Origin: Cruorifilaria tuberocauda
Taxonomy: Eukaryota > Nematoda > Chromadorea > Rhabditida > Onchocercidae
Assembly: GCA_013365365.1 (NCBI GenBank)
Contig: JABVXU010000094.1
Span: forward strand, 94,108-158,107
Direction: 5' to 3'
Length of the DNA stretch: 64,000 nt
The notes under the pieces were generated by a model. The model saw nothing but the letters and a program-made list of their open reading frames with translations. It was not told where the DNA came from and did not search any database. Of the stretch, positions 50,901-62,185 are shown one piece after another (position 1 is the first letter of the stretch; each line of letters opens with the position of its first letter). Position numbers and translations under genes: made by a program.

Positions 50901-53900
50901 TACTGATAAAATTCCATCATAAAATTATTTCTGATAAAGAGAAAAAAATAATTGAAATATGAATAGCTTCCATATTTTTAGAAAACAACCGGATACTAGA
51001 AAATATTTTTCATTTATTTACTATCATTGATAATAGTTTATATTGAACGAAAAAAAAGAATAGAACTATATTTCTTTAGAAGAATTAATAGGAATGTGAA
51101 CATGCTTGTTTTTTATTTCTTTACTAAATCATTTCGAGAATGATATTCACGCAATATCAGACATGCATTCAAACGAAATATAATTCAAAATGAAAGCGTA
51201 ACTTTGCAAGTAGGACTTTTTTTTCTTCTTGGAGCTGTTTTTTTTTTCTTTAATTGAAGATTTATGAATATTTGATATGATAAATGTGTGAAGTTATCTG
51301 TGATATCTATTCATTATAGTTGTAAGAAAGATTACAACTTCCACATGGCTAATATTAAATTGAAATTGAAATTCATGCATTATCAATTTAACATTATCAT
51401 TATTTTTGCTATTTCGTACAGTATTTACCTCTGCAAAACAAAACCTAATTGCTAATCCTTCAAAAAAGTAAGTAAAATTAGTTTTTTTTTAGAAAAAATA
51501 TTTAACACATGAAATATATTTAATCTTAAATAGTCGCATTATTTATTTCAAGGCTTTTAAAGTTTTAATTACAGAAAAACAAAGCTAATGATAAAAGTAC
51601 AATCAAAGAAAATCATAGTTGATAGAAAAAATTTTTAAAACATTTTCGGTTATTCGTTAATGGATCTTTCTAAAGTTAAAAGCTAAGTAATATTTCAAGT
51701 TTTTTTTTCATTCATAGAATTTTCTAATAAGGAATGTCAATAATTATCAAAATTAGAGTTATGATAACAAGATATTTAAAGTGAGAAGAAATAAGTTTGA
51801 AGGAAAAGCTTAAGAAAATGATTATAATCATTTAAATTAATGAAGCTGTGAAATATCGCGAATATTTCAACCATCAAATTACCTGTTAATATTAAAAGAT
51901 AAACGCTTTCTAATCATCCTGGCATAAAATTGAAAGTTTGATTTTCTTCTGCTGTTAGATGACTCATTTATTTTCCGAGTAAAACTTGATAAACAAGATA
52001 GAAACAATAGCAATAGCTAATCGTGTGAACAGTATGAAAATGATAATCATTGTTGTAATTAACTTCTTAATACATAAATAACTACAAATTTGCAATATTT
52101 ACTACTTTTAACATTTTAAAACAATTACTTATTGCATTATACCTTTATAAGAAAATAACTAATTTGTTAAGATGGAATCTAATAATTGCAATAACGTCAT
52201 AGTTTGAAAAAAAATGAAGATTGCGATTATTGTTATTCTTGCAAACTCATTCAAAATATCTCTTACTATTACCAACGACGTCATCGTCCCAATAGAAATT
52301 AGAAACATTGGTTTTTATTGTTGTAAAATTCGTGAGAACATGATAGAGTAATGCAAAATTGTATAATATTCCTTAAAATAATTATTTCAAACAGTTATAA
52401 TTTGTTGTAGCAAAAGTTTATTAAATTTTTATAAAAGAATTGATAATTTTAATCCTAATCAAATTTTATGGAATCCTATGGATTAACTTAGCAATTACTC
52501 TTGTACCTTAGCTTGTCTTAGGTAAACAAAACCATCTACCTATACTTATCAGTATTCTTAAAAGTTTGTTATTTCGTGAAATTAAAAAAGCATTTGCAAA
52601 ATTTCGAACATAATTATCAAGTAAATTCTATTATAAGTTTTAACAGTATAAAAATGAAATTATCATTTAAATTATTCTTATAAATACCATTAAGAATTGG
52701 AAATCAGAGATTTTAAGGATAAAATGAAGATTTTAATAGGAATTAAAAAGTTATTTGATGGAATCTTCAAAAGTGGAAATAAATTTCAACTTAAGTCCAT
52801 ACCTATTAATAACTTTCTATATTAAATGTCAATTTAAAAGAAATGCATTTTTGAATATAATAAATAAATTCTTTGCAAATTGTTACTAATTCATCGGATT
52901 TGCTCATTAATGATAAGAGCTGATAAATTGATTTTCCAACTGAAACATCATTTTTGCTTTTAATTCTCTCTTTTTTCGACTTCTTTATCGTTAATTTTAT
53001 TTACGCAAACAATTCATTCTTTTTTGCTCCATCGAATTACGATGAATTTCCGGAAAATGAATTACGATGTATATTTCCGGAAATATTGCTAAAAATGGAA
53101 TTATAAAAAGTAGCTTAAATTGCAAAATTACTAAACAGTGTAAGCTTATAAAATGAATAAAAAGTTAGTTTGATGTCATCAATATAAATATAGACAATGA
53201 AATTTTATTCGATCCAATGAAATTCGGTTCGATCGTCAGAAAATCGATTATTTTAAATGATACCAAATTCTTGATTACAGAGTGAGAGTAAAGTGAAAAA
53301 AACAATTACTTTTCAGCGAAAACAAATTAAATAAATAGATGTTATCATTATTACTATTTAAGAGTTACAACGGTAAATAATCTTTCCGCAACTTAGTTCA
53401 GAAACAGAAATTTTGAGCTGCAGCAATTTTTTTTACTTGTTTTCATCAATTTATCTATTAACTTGATATTTTGATAAATGGAAATATTCAAAAAGTGATT
53501 ATAGCATAAGATTGAATAAAATATTCAGAAGTCAGAAAGCTTGCAAAACATTTTTATAGCATATAATTAAACTAATTAACGATCATTACAAGATCACTAC
53601 CAACAGAATCATTTACAAAATAGAATTCTCTAAAAGTTTTAATTTTTAAACCTTTCAAATTAATTAGAATGACGTATTATTATGTTATTAAAATCATTTG
53701 CTGGATGAATTTATGCAATTTTTTTCTTAAAATTTGCTCTTACTATTGGAACAAATAATGAAATAATGAATCTCTTACAGTACACGAATTGAGATATTAC
53801 AGTAACATCTTTTAGTTACAGTACAATGCATACAGTTTCTAGTTAATAAATCAAATATGACAATTTTTATGCAATCCTCAAAATTTTTAAACTTTAAAAC

Positions 53901-54243
53901 TTATTAAAACAGCCTTAAGTTATTAGTATAATTCAAATTTCCGAAACTAAAAGTAACAACATTTTAAACTTATACTAGATTTTACTAAATATAAAATGTT
54001 TCTTTGAAGCGTAAATGTATAAAAAACATCGACTGTATTTATATTTAAAAAAAACACTTTTATTATTTCTAACGTCTTTTAATATATTTTGCATAAAACG
54101 GTTAACCTTTGACCTTTTAAAGATTCTAGTTAAAATTATCATTGTTTATTCTGAAGGAAGCAGAATTCTACATCTCATTATTGAAGTTGAATAGTTCCTG
54201 TTTAAACTGATAGATACTCATTCCATCAAATAATGATTAGATA
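47956..54243. other. 6.3-kb AT-rich region without a recognised gene
   Basis: This spans the 3' side of tcer-1 and the 3' side of the lipase gene (convergent). Apart from a few very short frames, both strands are full of stops, and I find no exon pair joined by plausible splice sites. A 36-bp stretch near 48086-48123 resembles the acceptor of the last tcer-1 exon. A 25-bp imperfect tandem pair with TTTCCGGAAA boxes is at 53035-53087. TTTATT at 54145-54150 is an AATAAA on the minus strand for the lipase. Confidence 0.55.
53035..53087. repeat. Imperfect 25-bp tandem pair with TTTCCGGAAA boxes
   Basis: GAATTACGATGAATTTCCGG-AAAT is followed at once by GAATTACGATGTATATTTCC-GGAAAT. Each copy contains a TTTCCGGAAA palindrome. 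Confidence 0.8.
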
Positions 54244-57130
54244 TTATATCACAGTATGATAAACTACCATATATAATTGAACCGGAAGTGAATCACTAAA
54301 CGTGCTATCATGATCCTTACTCGCATAAACTTTTTCACCATGTTGACCGTCTATTCGAGAAGTTATCTGAATAATTTACAAATATTAAATTAATTCAATC
54401 AATTTAAAATCAATTACTTACAATACATTGACATTGATAGCAGTAATTTCGATAAATTTTTGATAAATTAATCATTTTTTAATAAATTATCGTTTTAATT
54501 AAATATATTTTATAAAATTCAACAATTCACTATAATCTCAATTTGATTTGCTAATAATTCTTCAATAAAAATTTTTAAGCTAATTAAATTTTATAGAATA
54601 GCTAAGCAAATAACATTTTTTTTGCTTCAAATATCATAAGATCGTTGATTCTCCTGTTTCTTCTTTAAATGATAAAATGAAAGAAAATTTACCTTGCCAC
54701 AAATATTATATCCAACAAATTGATCATTTTTACTATAAATTGTAAATATATATCGTCCCTCATAACCTTTTACCGAATTTATATCCTATAAAATAAAATA
54801 TGAAAAAATTAGATAACAAAATATAAATGCATTAATTTAAAATATTTTAAATTTCATTCTGAATTTAAAAGTTGTCAATAAATAATCATTTAAGAAGAAC
54901 TTTTTCAAAGATTTCTAACCTTTAAAAAGGCACTTTCAAATGGGCATAGTCCAGAAAATAAACCGGTTATCTGATTGCAAATAGGCAATAAAGTTAGCAT
55001 ACATACAGGAACGGCAGTAATACCAAACTATCAATAAAATAGTACAATATATAACATGTATAGAGATACAAATATAAAAATGATAAAAAATTGAAAAATT
55101 TTTTTGTTCTTTTTATGATAAATAAAATTTAAGAAATTGAAATAAATTAAATTGGGAAATTTGATTTTAAAACCTTTGTCATTATGCCATGATTTGGTCC
55201 AGCAACACCAACAAATGTATCGATGGAATGCGTTAATGAACCGCCTAAATATTCTTCAGAGTCCACACATAAACCTAAAACTTATCATTTTATCATTATA
55301 AAACTTATCACTTCATTATCGCTTTATCAGTTAATTGTCGAAAAAAAAATCAAAAATGATCAAAATTTTCAAACAAGTGAATGATAGTGGGGTGATCAGA
55401 AGTTCTAATCAGAAAACCCCAATCATAAATGATCTTCAATGATATGATGATAATATCGAAGCTATAATAAACGATAATATCGAAGTTATAAATAAACTTA
55501 TGCATAGGAAATTTTTCTTACAAATACTTACGTGTATGTGTAGAAGAAATCCGGAATATATTCCGGTAATAGGATATTTCAAAATATTGATCGAATAAAT
55601 AAATTAGAAAATCAATAACGAAAAATTAATTGATTCACTTCAAGTAATAATTTCAATTTAATCAATGGTTAACTCATTTTCAATTTCATTGATTACTCAA
55701 TTAGGTATATTAGTTACAAGGAATGTAATTAAGTTAATTAATTTAAATTTTATTTTGTTACAAGTTATAAGCAAAAAAAATCAATATTTTACCTCCTAAG
55801 ATAGCTTTTCGAGCTATTGGTACACCCAATGAGTAAGCAATAACGTCAACCGCACGACCGGTATATAAACGTACAGCCACAATTAATCCACGTATCTTTA
55901 ATTAATTAATTAATTAATCAATTCTCTTTGTAAAATTCATTAAAATTTGAAATAATTTTAGCTACATGAAGCAAATTTGAAGCGAACTGATTAATTACTA
56001 ATTAATTTACTCTATAACTTATAATAATAGCTGTTATTGATGATGATAGTTATTTATCAATCCTCTTATCATCATATGCAATTTTGGATTTTAGGTTTTT
56101 TTTTTCTTATTGTTTTTTGCTTCTTATTACTCCTGTTTAGTTGTTTTTTGCTTTTTTGCATAATTCTGAGAAAAGGAGGCAGTTGATATCATTTTTCAGT
56201 TAAGAAATTAGTTTTAAATTTTTAAATTTAACTTTGAAATTTCAAATTGATAAAATACCTGTTTGACATATTTGCAATCCATTGAATACTTCGACCATTG
56301 TGTTGGATTACCTTCCGCACCATTAGCATAGGTTGTTGCATACAGCTCTGACCAATCATAACCAGAAGCTCTATAAGCTAATAGATAGTAGTGGACAGTA
56401 CAAAGAGGATGGACAAATGCAAACAGTACTGCACAACTTCTGTTCCAAGGACACAGGACAGTAGTGGACAGTTTCTATTTACACAAGCAATAATAGGATT
56501 ATTATCAGCATTTGATTAAGAAGTTTGATATTGTCAGATGAAAAGCATACAGGAAGTATTGCGCACCAAACAACGGTTGTTCTCCAGCAATATTCGAGAC
56601 ACCGTGAACAAAAACGATCGGATCTCGTCTTAATCTTTGGTTTCGATACTGTTTACCACCAAACGAACCAAACTGACCTAGGTCTGCCCTAAATTACAAA
56701 ATTATTTTTACTTTCAAAATTGTTAGATTACTATCTATTCTAGTATTTTTATGATAATTTCATTATTATTCCTTCGATTTTTTTTAAATTAATTTCATCA
56801 AAAATATGAATTTCATTCTAAGTCAAAAAAGGATATAGCAAATATCATTTAAATTCTGAATTTAAGTTTTCCATTCTTCGTTCAAATTTGATCTAATATT
56901 TAGATTCGATCTGATAATCAGATATGATTTGATACTTAATTGAGAAAATCAGGTTTTGTTAAATTTAACAAAACCTGAATTTAAAAAAAAATTTAACAAA
57001 TCTATTTTCACCTATTTAGTGTTGCTTGTATGTCAACTCCATAATACTCTACAAGCCAAGTATTGAAATCATTTGTAAAATAAGCATTAATTGTTTCGCA
57101 GAATAGTATTAACAAGAACTCTTTTAGCAT
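54244..57130 (-). CDS. Secreted class-2 (EstA/LIPS-type) triacylglycerol lipase
   Basis: Eight minus-strand exons (57012-57130, 56551-56688, 56259-56370, 55793-55895, 55174-55274, 54920-55027, 54693-54785, 54244-54366, TAA) give 298 residues. The N-terminus MLKEFLLILFCETINA is a probable signal peptide. DLGQFGSFGGK and RRDPIVFVHGVSNIAG mark the family's first strand and oxyanion loop. GYDWSELYATTYANG and KYVKQIRGLIVAV follow. The nucleophile elbow is VIAYSLG, with Ser in an A-x-S-x-G rather than G-x-S-x-G setting. DTFVGVAGPNHG is the family's conserved block after it. The enzyme should hydrolyse lipid esters outside the cell or in the gut lumen. The ATG lies 14 nt after an ATTTTCAG acceptor. 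The start faces the lysozyme gene 2.8 kb away. Nematodes have many LIPS paralogues, so no individual gene name is given. Confidence 0.92.
55551..55566. other. Perfect 16-bp palindrome CCGGAATATATTCCGG
   Basis: Exact dyad in lipase intron 4, in a strongly AT-rich setting. No matching factor is assigned. Confidence 0.6.
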
Positions 57131-57238
57131 TCTTTTTTTTTCTTCTGAAAATTAATTATTTCGTATATTCGTCTTAGAATTCAATCAGAATCTCGAAAAT
57201 CTTTGATATGAATAAAATTTTTTTTAATTTTATAATCG

Positions 57239-57268
57239 CCGAGAGAGAGAGAGCGAGAGAGAGAGAAG
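57239..57268. repeat. (GA)n microsatellite
   Basis: GAGAGAGAGAG, one GCGA interruption, then GAGAGAGAGA. Confidence 0.9.
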
Positions 57269-58611
57269 GAGATTTAGCTTCGAGACTTTTATTATCGTTT
57301 AGATTAAAAGATGGCATCGCAATTTTAATATGCTCATAATTATAAAGCAGGTTTATAATTTTCGAATTATGACTGTCAAGAAAATATTTTGGCTATCGTT
57401 TATGTGAAAAATAAAATAGAAGTCGTTCAAAATATTACTTCGTATTTCACAAAGATTAATCTAAAATTAATTTGCATATTTTAGCTTATAAAACTCAGTA
57501 AACAATAGTTTGATGAGGTAAATAAAATATTAATTAAATTTGACTGAAAAAAAATCGAACAAATTTTCGTTAACCATCGATTATTTCTGTCGATCACTTG
57601 CATTTCAGAAAATAAAAATAGGTTTGAAATGTTTTAAACAAAAAAGAAAATTAAATCCACACAATGCGAAAAGTATGAATAAACAGTTTCAGTGATCAAA
57701 TTATCATTAAACGAAGATAAAGGTAATGGTTTTGAGCAAATCACTAATGATCGATGATGACGATAATATTAAATCAAAATAGTGAATTTGTTTGAGAATA
57801 AAAATTAAGTTTTAATTCTGGACAGGAAATGGGAAGGATAGAATAAAGAATGATTAGGTAAAGTTGATAATCAATTAATAATCGACTAGTTAATCAGAAT
57901 TCAGTGCGATAAATTCCAATTCAGAAAATAAAATTAATTTAATCTTTCGCTTCTTAATTAATTCAAATTAAATTTCCCTATCTCTAGTACAGATATATTT
58001 TTTGTTTATTTGTTTTATTGTATTATTGTCCTAGGAAATTATATATTATTGTTTTAGGAAATTATAGATAATATATTTTTCTATCACCAATCACTAATAT
58101 ATCACTTTTTTCCTTTATATCACTTCTTTTAATTAGTTTGTTCACTTTTTTAAATTTAAATTCTTGAAATGAAAAATCAGATTTCATACAATATATCAAA
58201 TAATCATCGCTAAATTAGAAAATTTTATAATTTCGTATTTCAGTTTGATTCCAATTTCAACGCTTTTCAATTATCAAATTCAATTATTTGATTTTTTCTA
58301 TAAATTTTTTGACCAATAATATACTGAATAAACAATATAATATTGAAAATATCGGAGAAATTAATTAATTAAATATAATTAATTTAATTCCGATGAAACA
58401 TGAAATTAACATGAAATTAATTAAAGCACACAATTAGATAAACTTTTTAGAATCAATTAAAATAGTTAAATTAAATGTAAGTTTATAACTTCTCCCTGAA
58501 CCAAAAATTTTACGGAATGAATTGAACATTCACAGAAATCTTCCAAATTTAAAAGTGTACAATGAGATATTAATTTTCCTTTTTCACTTCCCCTCCGGCA
58601 TCTTTGTCGTG

Positions 58612-58654
58612 CAACATACATACATGCACACAGACACACACACACACATACATG
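58612..58654. repeat. CATA/CA simple repeat
   Basis: ACATACATACATGCACACAG followed by (AC)n and ACATACATG. The minus-strand frame over it (Val/Cys-rich) is a repeat translation. Confidence 0.9.
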
Positions 58655-58858
58655 TAGTTCTTGACTTTCCTGTATTTGATAATTAATTGACATATTGATT
58701 TTCAATATTTTACATTGGCAGTTGTGATCCATTTAAGGAGAACTGTTTTCAAACAATCGTATCTTTCATACATGAGATCTCGTTTGAAATTGATTTTTGA
58801 CGCTATATAATGAACTTCCGCATGCATTTTCTCATCCAAATTACTGCAATATTTGCAT

Positions 58859-58912
58859 AAAATTTAATCTCTAAAATTTATCAGTAAAATTTAATCTCTA
58901 AAATTTATCAGT
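58859..58912. repeat. Perfect 27-bp tandem duplication
   Basis: Two identical adjacent copies (58859-58885 and 58886-58912) of a unit starting AAAATTTAATCTCTAAAATT and ending ATCAGT. Confidence 0.9.
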
Positions 58913-59979
58913 TGATAATTTTCATGCCAATTATCGGCAATGCATGAACAATTTTAACATTTATCACTTATATATATTAAATAATAAATGCAAATAATTC
59001 AAATATATCATATACTACATTATCATTTTAATCACACTAGTTTTCGTTTCTTTTTTTCTCAATTTTTTTATAGCTCTTCGTTGGGAAATGAGTAATGGAA
59101 AATGAGCAGTGATAAAGCACTGAGAGTTAATTTTGAAACAATTTGAAAGTTATTTGAAACTTTTACAGAAGTTTAAGGTAGCTTAAAACCAATTTCCAAT
59201 TGTAATTGCGTTTAAATTTGTTTGTTGCATAATTTAAATGATAATAAATGATAAGACAGAAGAAAAACAAAATGATATTTTAATTATTGAGAAATACATT
59301 CTTATCCATTTTATCAAAAAATGATTGGAAATAATAAGATTTCATAAAAATGATCGATAGAGATGATCTGCTTTTTGTTTTTATTAATTTAAAACTTGTT
59401 GAAAATATGACAAAATCGAATTTATGAATGAAGTCTGAAATGGACATGAAAATTTGTTCGGACATTTTAAAAGTGATAAATGATAAATGAGTGTAACGAT
59501 AATAATACTAAAGTACAGATAACTTGTAACTTGTTTTATTTTTAAATTTACAATGATAAGAAATCAACGAAAAAAGGTCAATATTCAATAAAATTTGATA
59601 AGAGTATATAATTAATTAAATACATACGAATTATTGTAGGAATTTTTTTGCCAGATAATTAATCATTGTTGACCTTTTAACTTTCACTCAGAAATATTTT
59701 TATCAGTATGTTTACAGATGATTGAACTTTTTACACGTTTTTTTCATTTTTCCGCTCTTGTTTCTTCCTTTTTTTCTTTCATCATCCACAATAGAATGAT
59801 GAACTCATATGATAGAATAGCGCTTATCAGTTTAATATGTTGTCAACCCTTATCAGTGTCAATCAATGGTGTAAAAGCACACAATAAGCCACTCTTTTCC
59901 CATAATTCTGTTTCAATTTCTTGAATTCCAGCTTCTTAATTTGCAGTTATTTGCTTGCAAATAAAATTAGAAATTAAGA

Positions 59980-62185
59980 ATGGAAAAAATTATCAGTTTT
60001 CTCTTTGCATTACTGCACTCAGTAACTCTTAATAACTTAACAACAAGTATATTTAAGGTAATTTTAATTATTTCATATTTATTATTTTATTTCAGATTGC
60101 TTATTTCTCGAAAAATTTGTTTCTAAACAGAAAAAACTTATCGTTATCATCTCGTTGTTATCGTTTCGTGCAAATTTATTAAATTTTTAAAATTTCAAAA
60201 CTTCTAATTGTTAAGCTATTTATCGAAATAAGCTTACCTTCATAAATTTCATCGTTCTTTCTTTTCAAATCTCCGATTTCATCAAATTCAGACAGATTCA
60301 TAAATAGTTGCTTTGAAATCAATTTACACTGATTTAAAATTGAGAAAAAATTAAATAAAAATTGGTTTAAACGAGAAAATTAATCTAAATCTAAATGATA
60401 AAGATAAATAATTGCTGCGAAAACCGAATTCCTTCCAATTTGGCTGATGCAAATTTTTTCGAGAAGAAAAATGAGTTTGAATTCTCGAATGAATTCTCAT
60501 CCTTTAAGAAAACTTGAAATGATTTTGATTTAATTTGTAAATTGTAACAAAAAGAAATTTTTTCTCTGCTATTAATTCTCAGAAATATATTTTTTATATT
60601 CGCTTTTCAAATCAGATATTTATTTTCTTTTTTTCCAATTAATAAATTTTAGGTAATTTTTGATTTAAAGATAAAAGCATCCACAAAAATACATAGATAG
60701 CATTTTTTTCTTTAGAAAAATAAGGAATTTTTTTCGTATTGAAAAAAGTTAATTAAGCTACGTGGAAATGAATTTGGCTATGCAACGGATATTGCCACTC
60801 CAACAGGTGAAACTATCTTCCGTTGCTTAATTCGACAAGGTTTTACGGTTGCATTCATCCGAGCATATCAGTCAACCGGAAGTGGCAGTCCGGATAGCGA
60901 TTCTATTGCGAATATCTACAATGCTATCAATGGTTCCTTTTTGATAAATACACATTTTGAAAATTTTTAATTGCTTATTAAAGATCAAATTGTCGTAGTT
61001 ACAAGCTAATATGATCAGGAAATGTATTGTGTTGCAGGAGGACTTGGTGTTGAAATTTACGCTGAACCGCAACCTCGTGCCACAAAATCCGGAAATCAAC
61101 AATTTACGGAATTGTATAATTTTTTCAGAAATAAAAATATTGCAATGAGAAGTATTTGGCTTAAGGTAAAACTTTCAAACCATTCAATTTTACTTGAAAC
61201 TTTGATAAAATAATAAACGATATCATAACGAGTTAAAGTTTATTAATTTTTACCAATTTAATTTGAAAAAATCTTTTCTTTTAAACAATCAAAATTTGAT
61301 CTTTTCAGATAACAAGACCAATTATTTGGCCAAACAATCAACCTGCTAATGTTAACTTTATCAATGATTATATAATGACAGCATGGGTAAATGTTATACA
61401 ATTACTGATATCACTTCAATTGTTTATTTCTTTTCTTTCCGTTCTCAAGTGATAACATCAGAAAACAATTTGTTTTTTTCTTTCTTTTATTTCTTATCAT
61501 TTAAAAATTATTGAAAACATATATGTTACATATAAATTGATTGTAAATTTAAATTGATTTTATTAGATTATAAAATAAGCATTGATTTTATAAACTGTTG
61601 TAGAGATATCGTCTTGCGATAGGTATCTATACGAATTGGTACGATTGGAAACAGATAACAGGTGGAAAGCTAACATCCGATCAGGGACAAATTCGTCTTT
61701 GGTAATAGTTTCAAAATTAAAAAAGAAATTAGCAATTTTTTTTAAGGAAAAGTTATGTCACTAGATTTTTGATCTTTTAACTTTGAATCGCTTTAATTTA
61801 ATCTCTTCCATAGCAATAACAAATGGAAAGCGTGGAAAATTTTCAACGTTTTTCAAACATCTCTCATCATCTTAGCTAGAAATTATTTCTTAACCTTTTC
61901 AGGTATTGGAATACCTTTGGTTTCGGTCCAAACGCTGCAACATCGCCAAATTTTGATGATTTCCGAACTTTCGATGGCTTTACAAAACCATCGGTGAAGC
62001 AATATGCTCAAAACGTTGAGATTTGTGGAATATGTACTTCCTTAAATATTTATGCTAAAAAATTAGCATTGAAAGCTTCTTCATCTGCTAATAAGAGATT
62101 AGGAGCGACTAATGTTACAGTTGGTAATCTCTCTTTGGTGTTACCAAAAATAGCTAAATTTCCGGAAAAGCAAGTAAGAAAATGA
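59980..62185 (+). CDS. Secreted GH25-type lysozyme (nematode LYS family)
   Basis: Six exons (59980-60057, 60758-60932, 61038-61165, 61309-61386, 61604-61701, 61903-62185, TGA) give 279 residues. A short hydrophobic leader, MEKIISFLFALLHSVTL, precedes the fold. Family landmarks in order: FGYATDIATPT (Asp37, first-strand acid), AFIRAYQSTGSGSPDS, LGVEIYAEPQPRATKSGNQQ, SIWLKITRPIIWPNNQ, VNFINDYI, IGIYTNWYDWKQITGG, RLWYWNTFG and PSVKQYAQNVEICGIC. LYS enzymes cleave bacterial peptidoglycan and serve digestion or gut immunity in worms. After the family's terminal Cys region there is a further ~45-residue tail rich in Lys, Ser and Val, with no motif. CAA|GTAAGA just before the stop would also be a good donor, so the true C-terminus may lie in an unseen exon. 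The exon 2 acceptor (AATTAAG) is poor in pyrimidines and is the weakest junction. Confidence 0.9.

Larger units (their letters stand above)
57131..59979. promoter_or_regulatory. Shared upstream region of the divergent lipase and lysozyme genes
   Basis: 2.85 kb between two start codons facing away from each other. It holds a (GA)n run at 57239-57268, a CA-rich run at 58615-58652 and a perfect 27-bp tandem duplication at 58859-58912. Candidate trans-splice acceptors end at 57145 (minus) and 59946 (plus). No coding exon is recognised. GATA-type sites abound, as TGATAA/TTATCA occurs many times. Worm intestinal genes are driven by GATA factors, but base composition alone gives many such sites here. 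Confidence 0.45.

Noticed and set aside
58466..58732. 88-codon minus-strand frame with Cys/Val run
   Set aside because: Crosses a CA microsatellite; flanks show no family resemblance or splice context.
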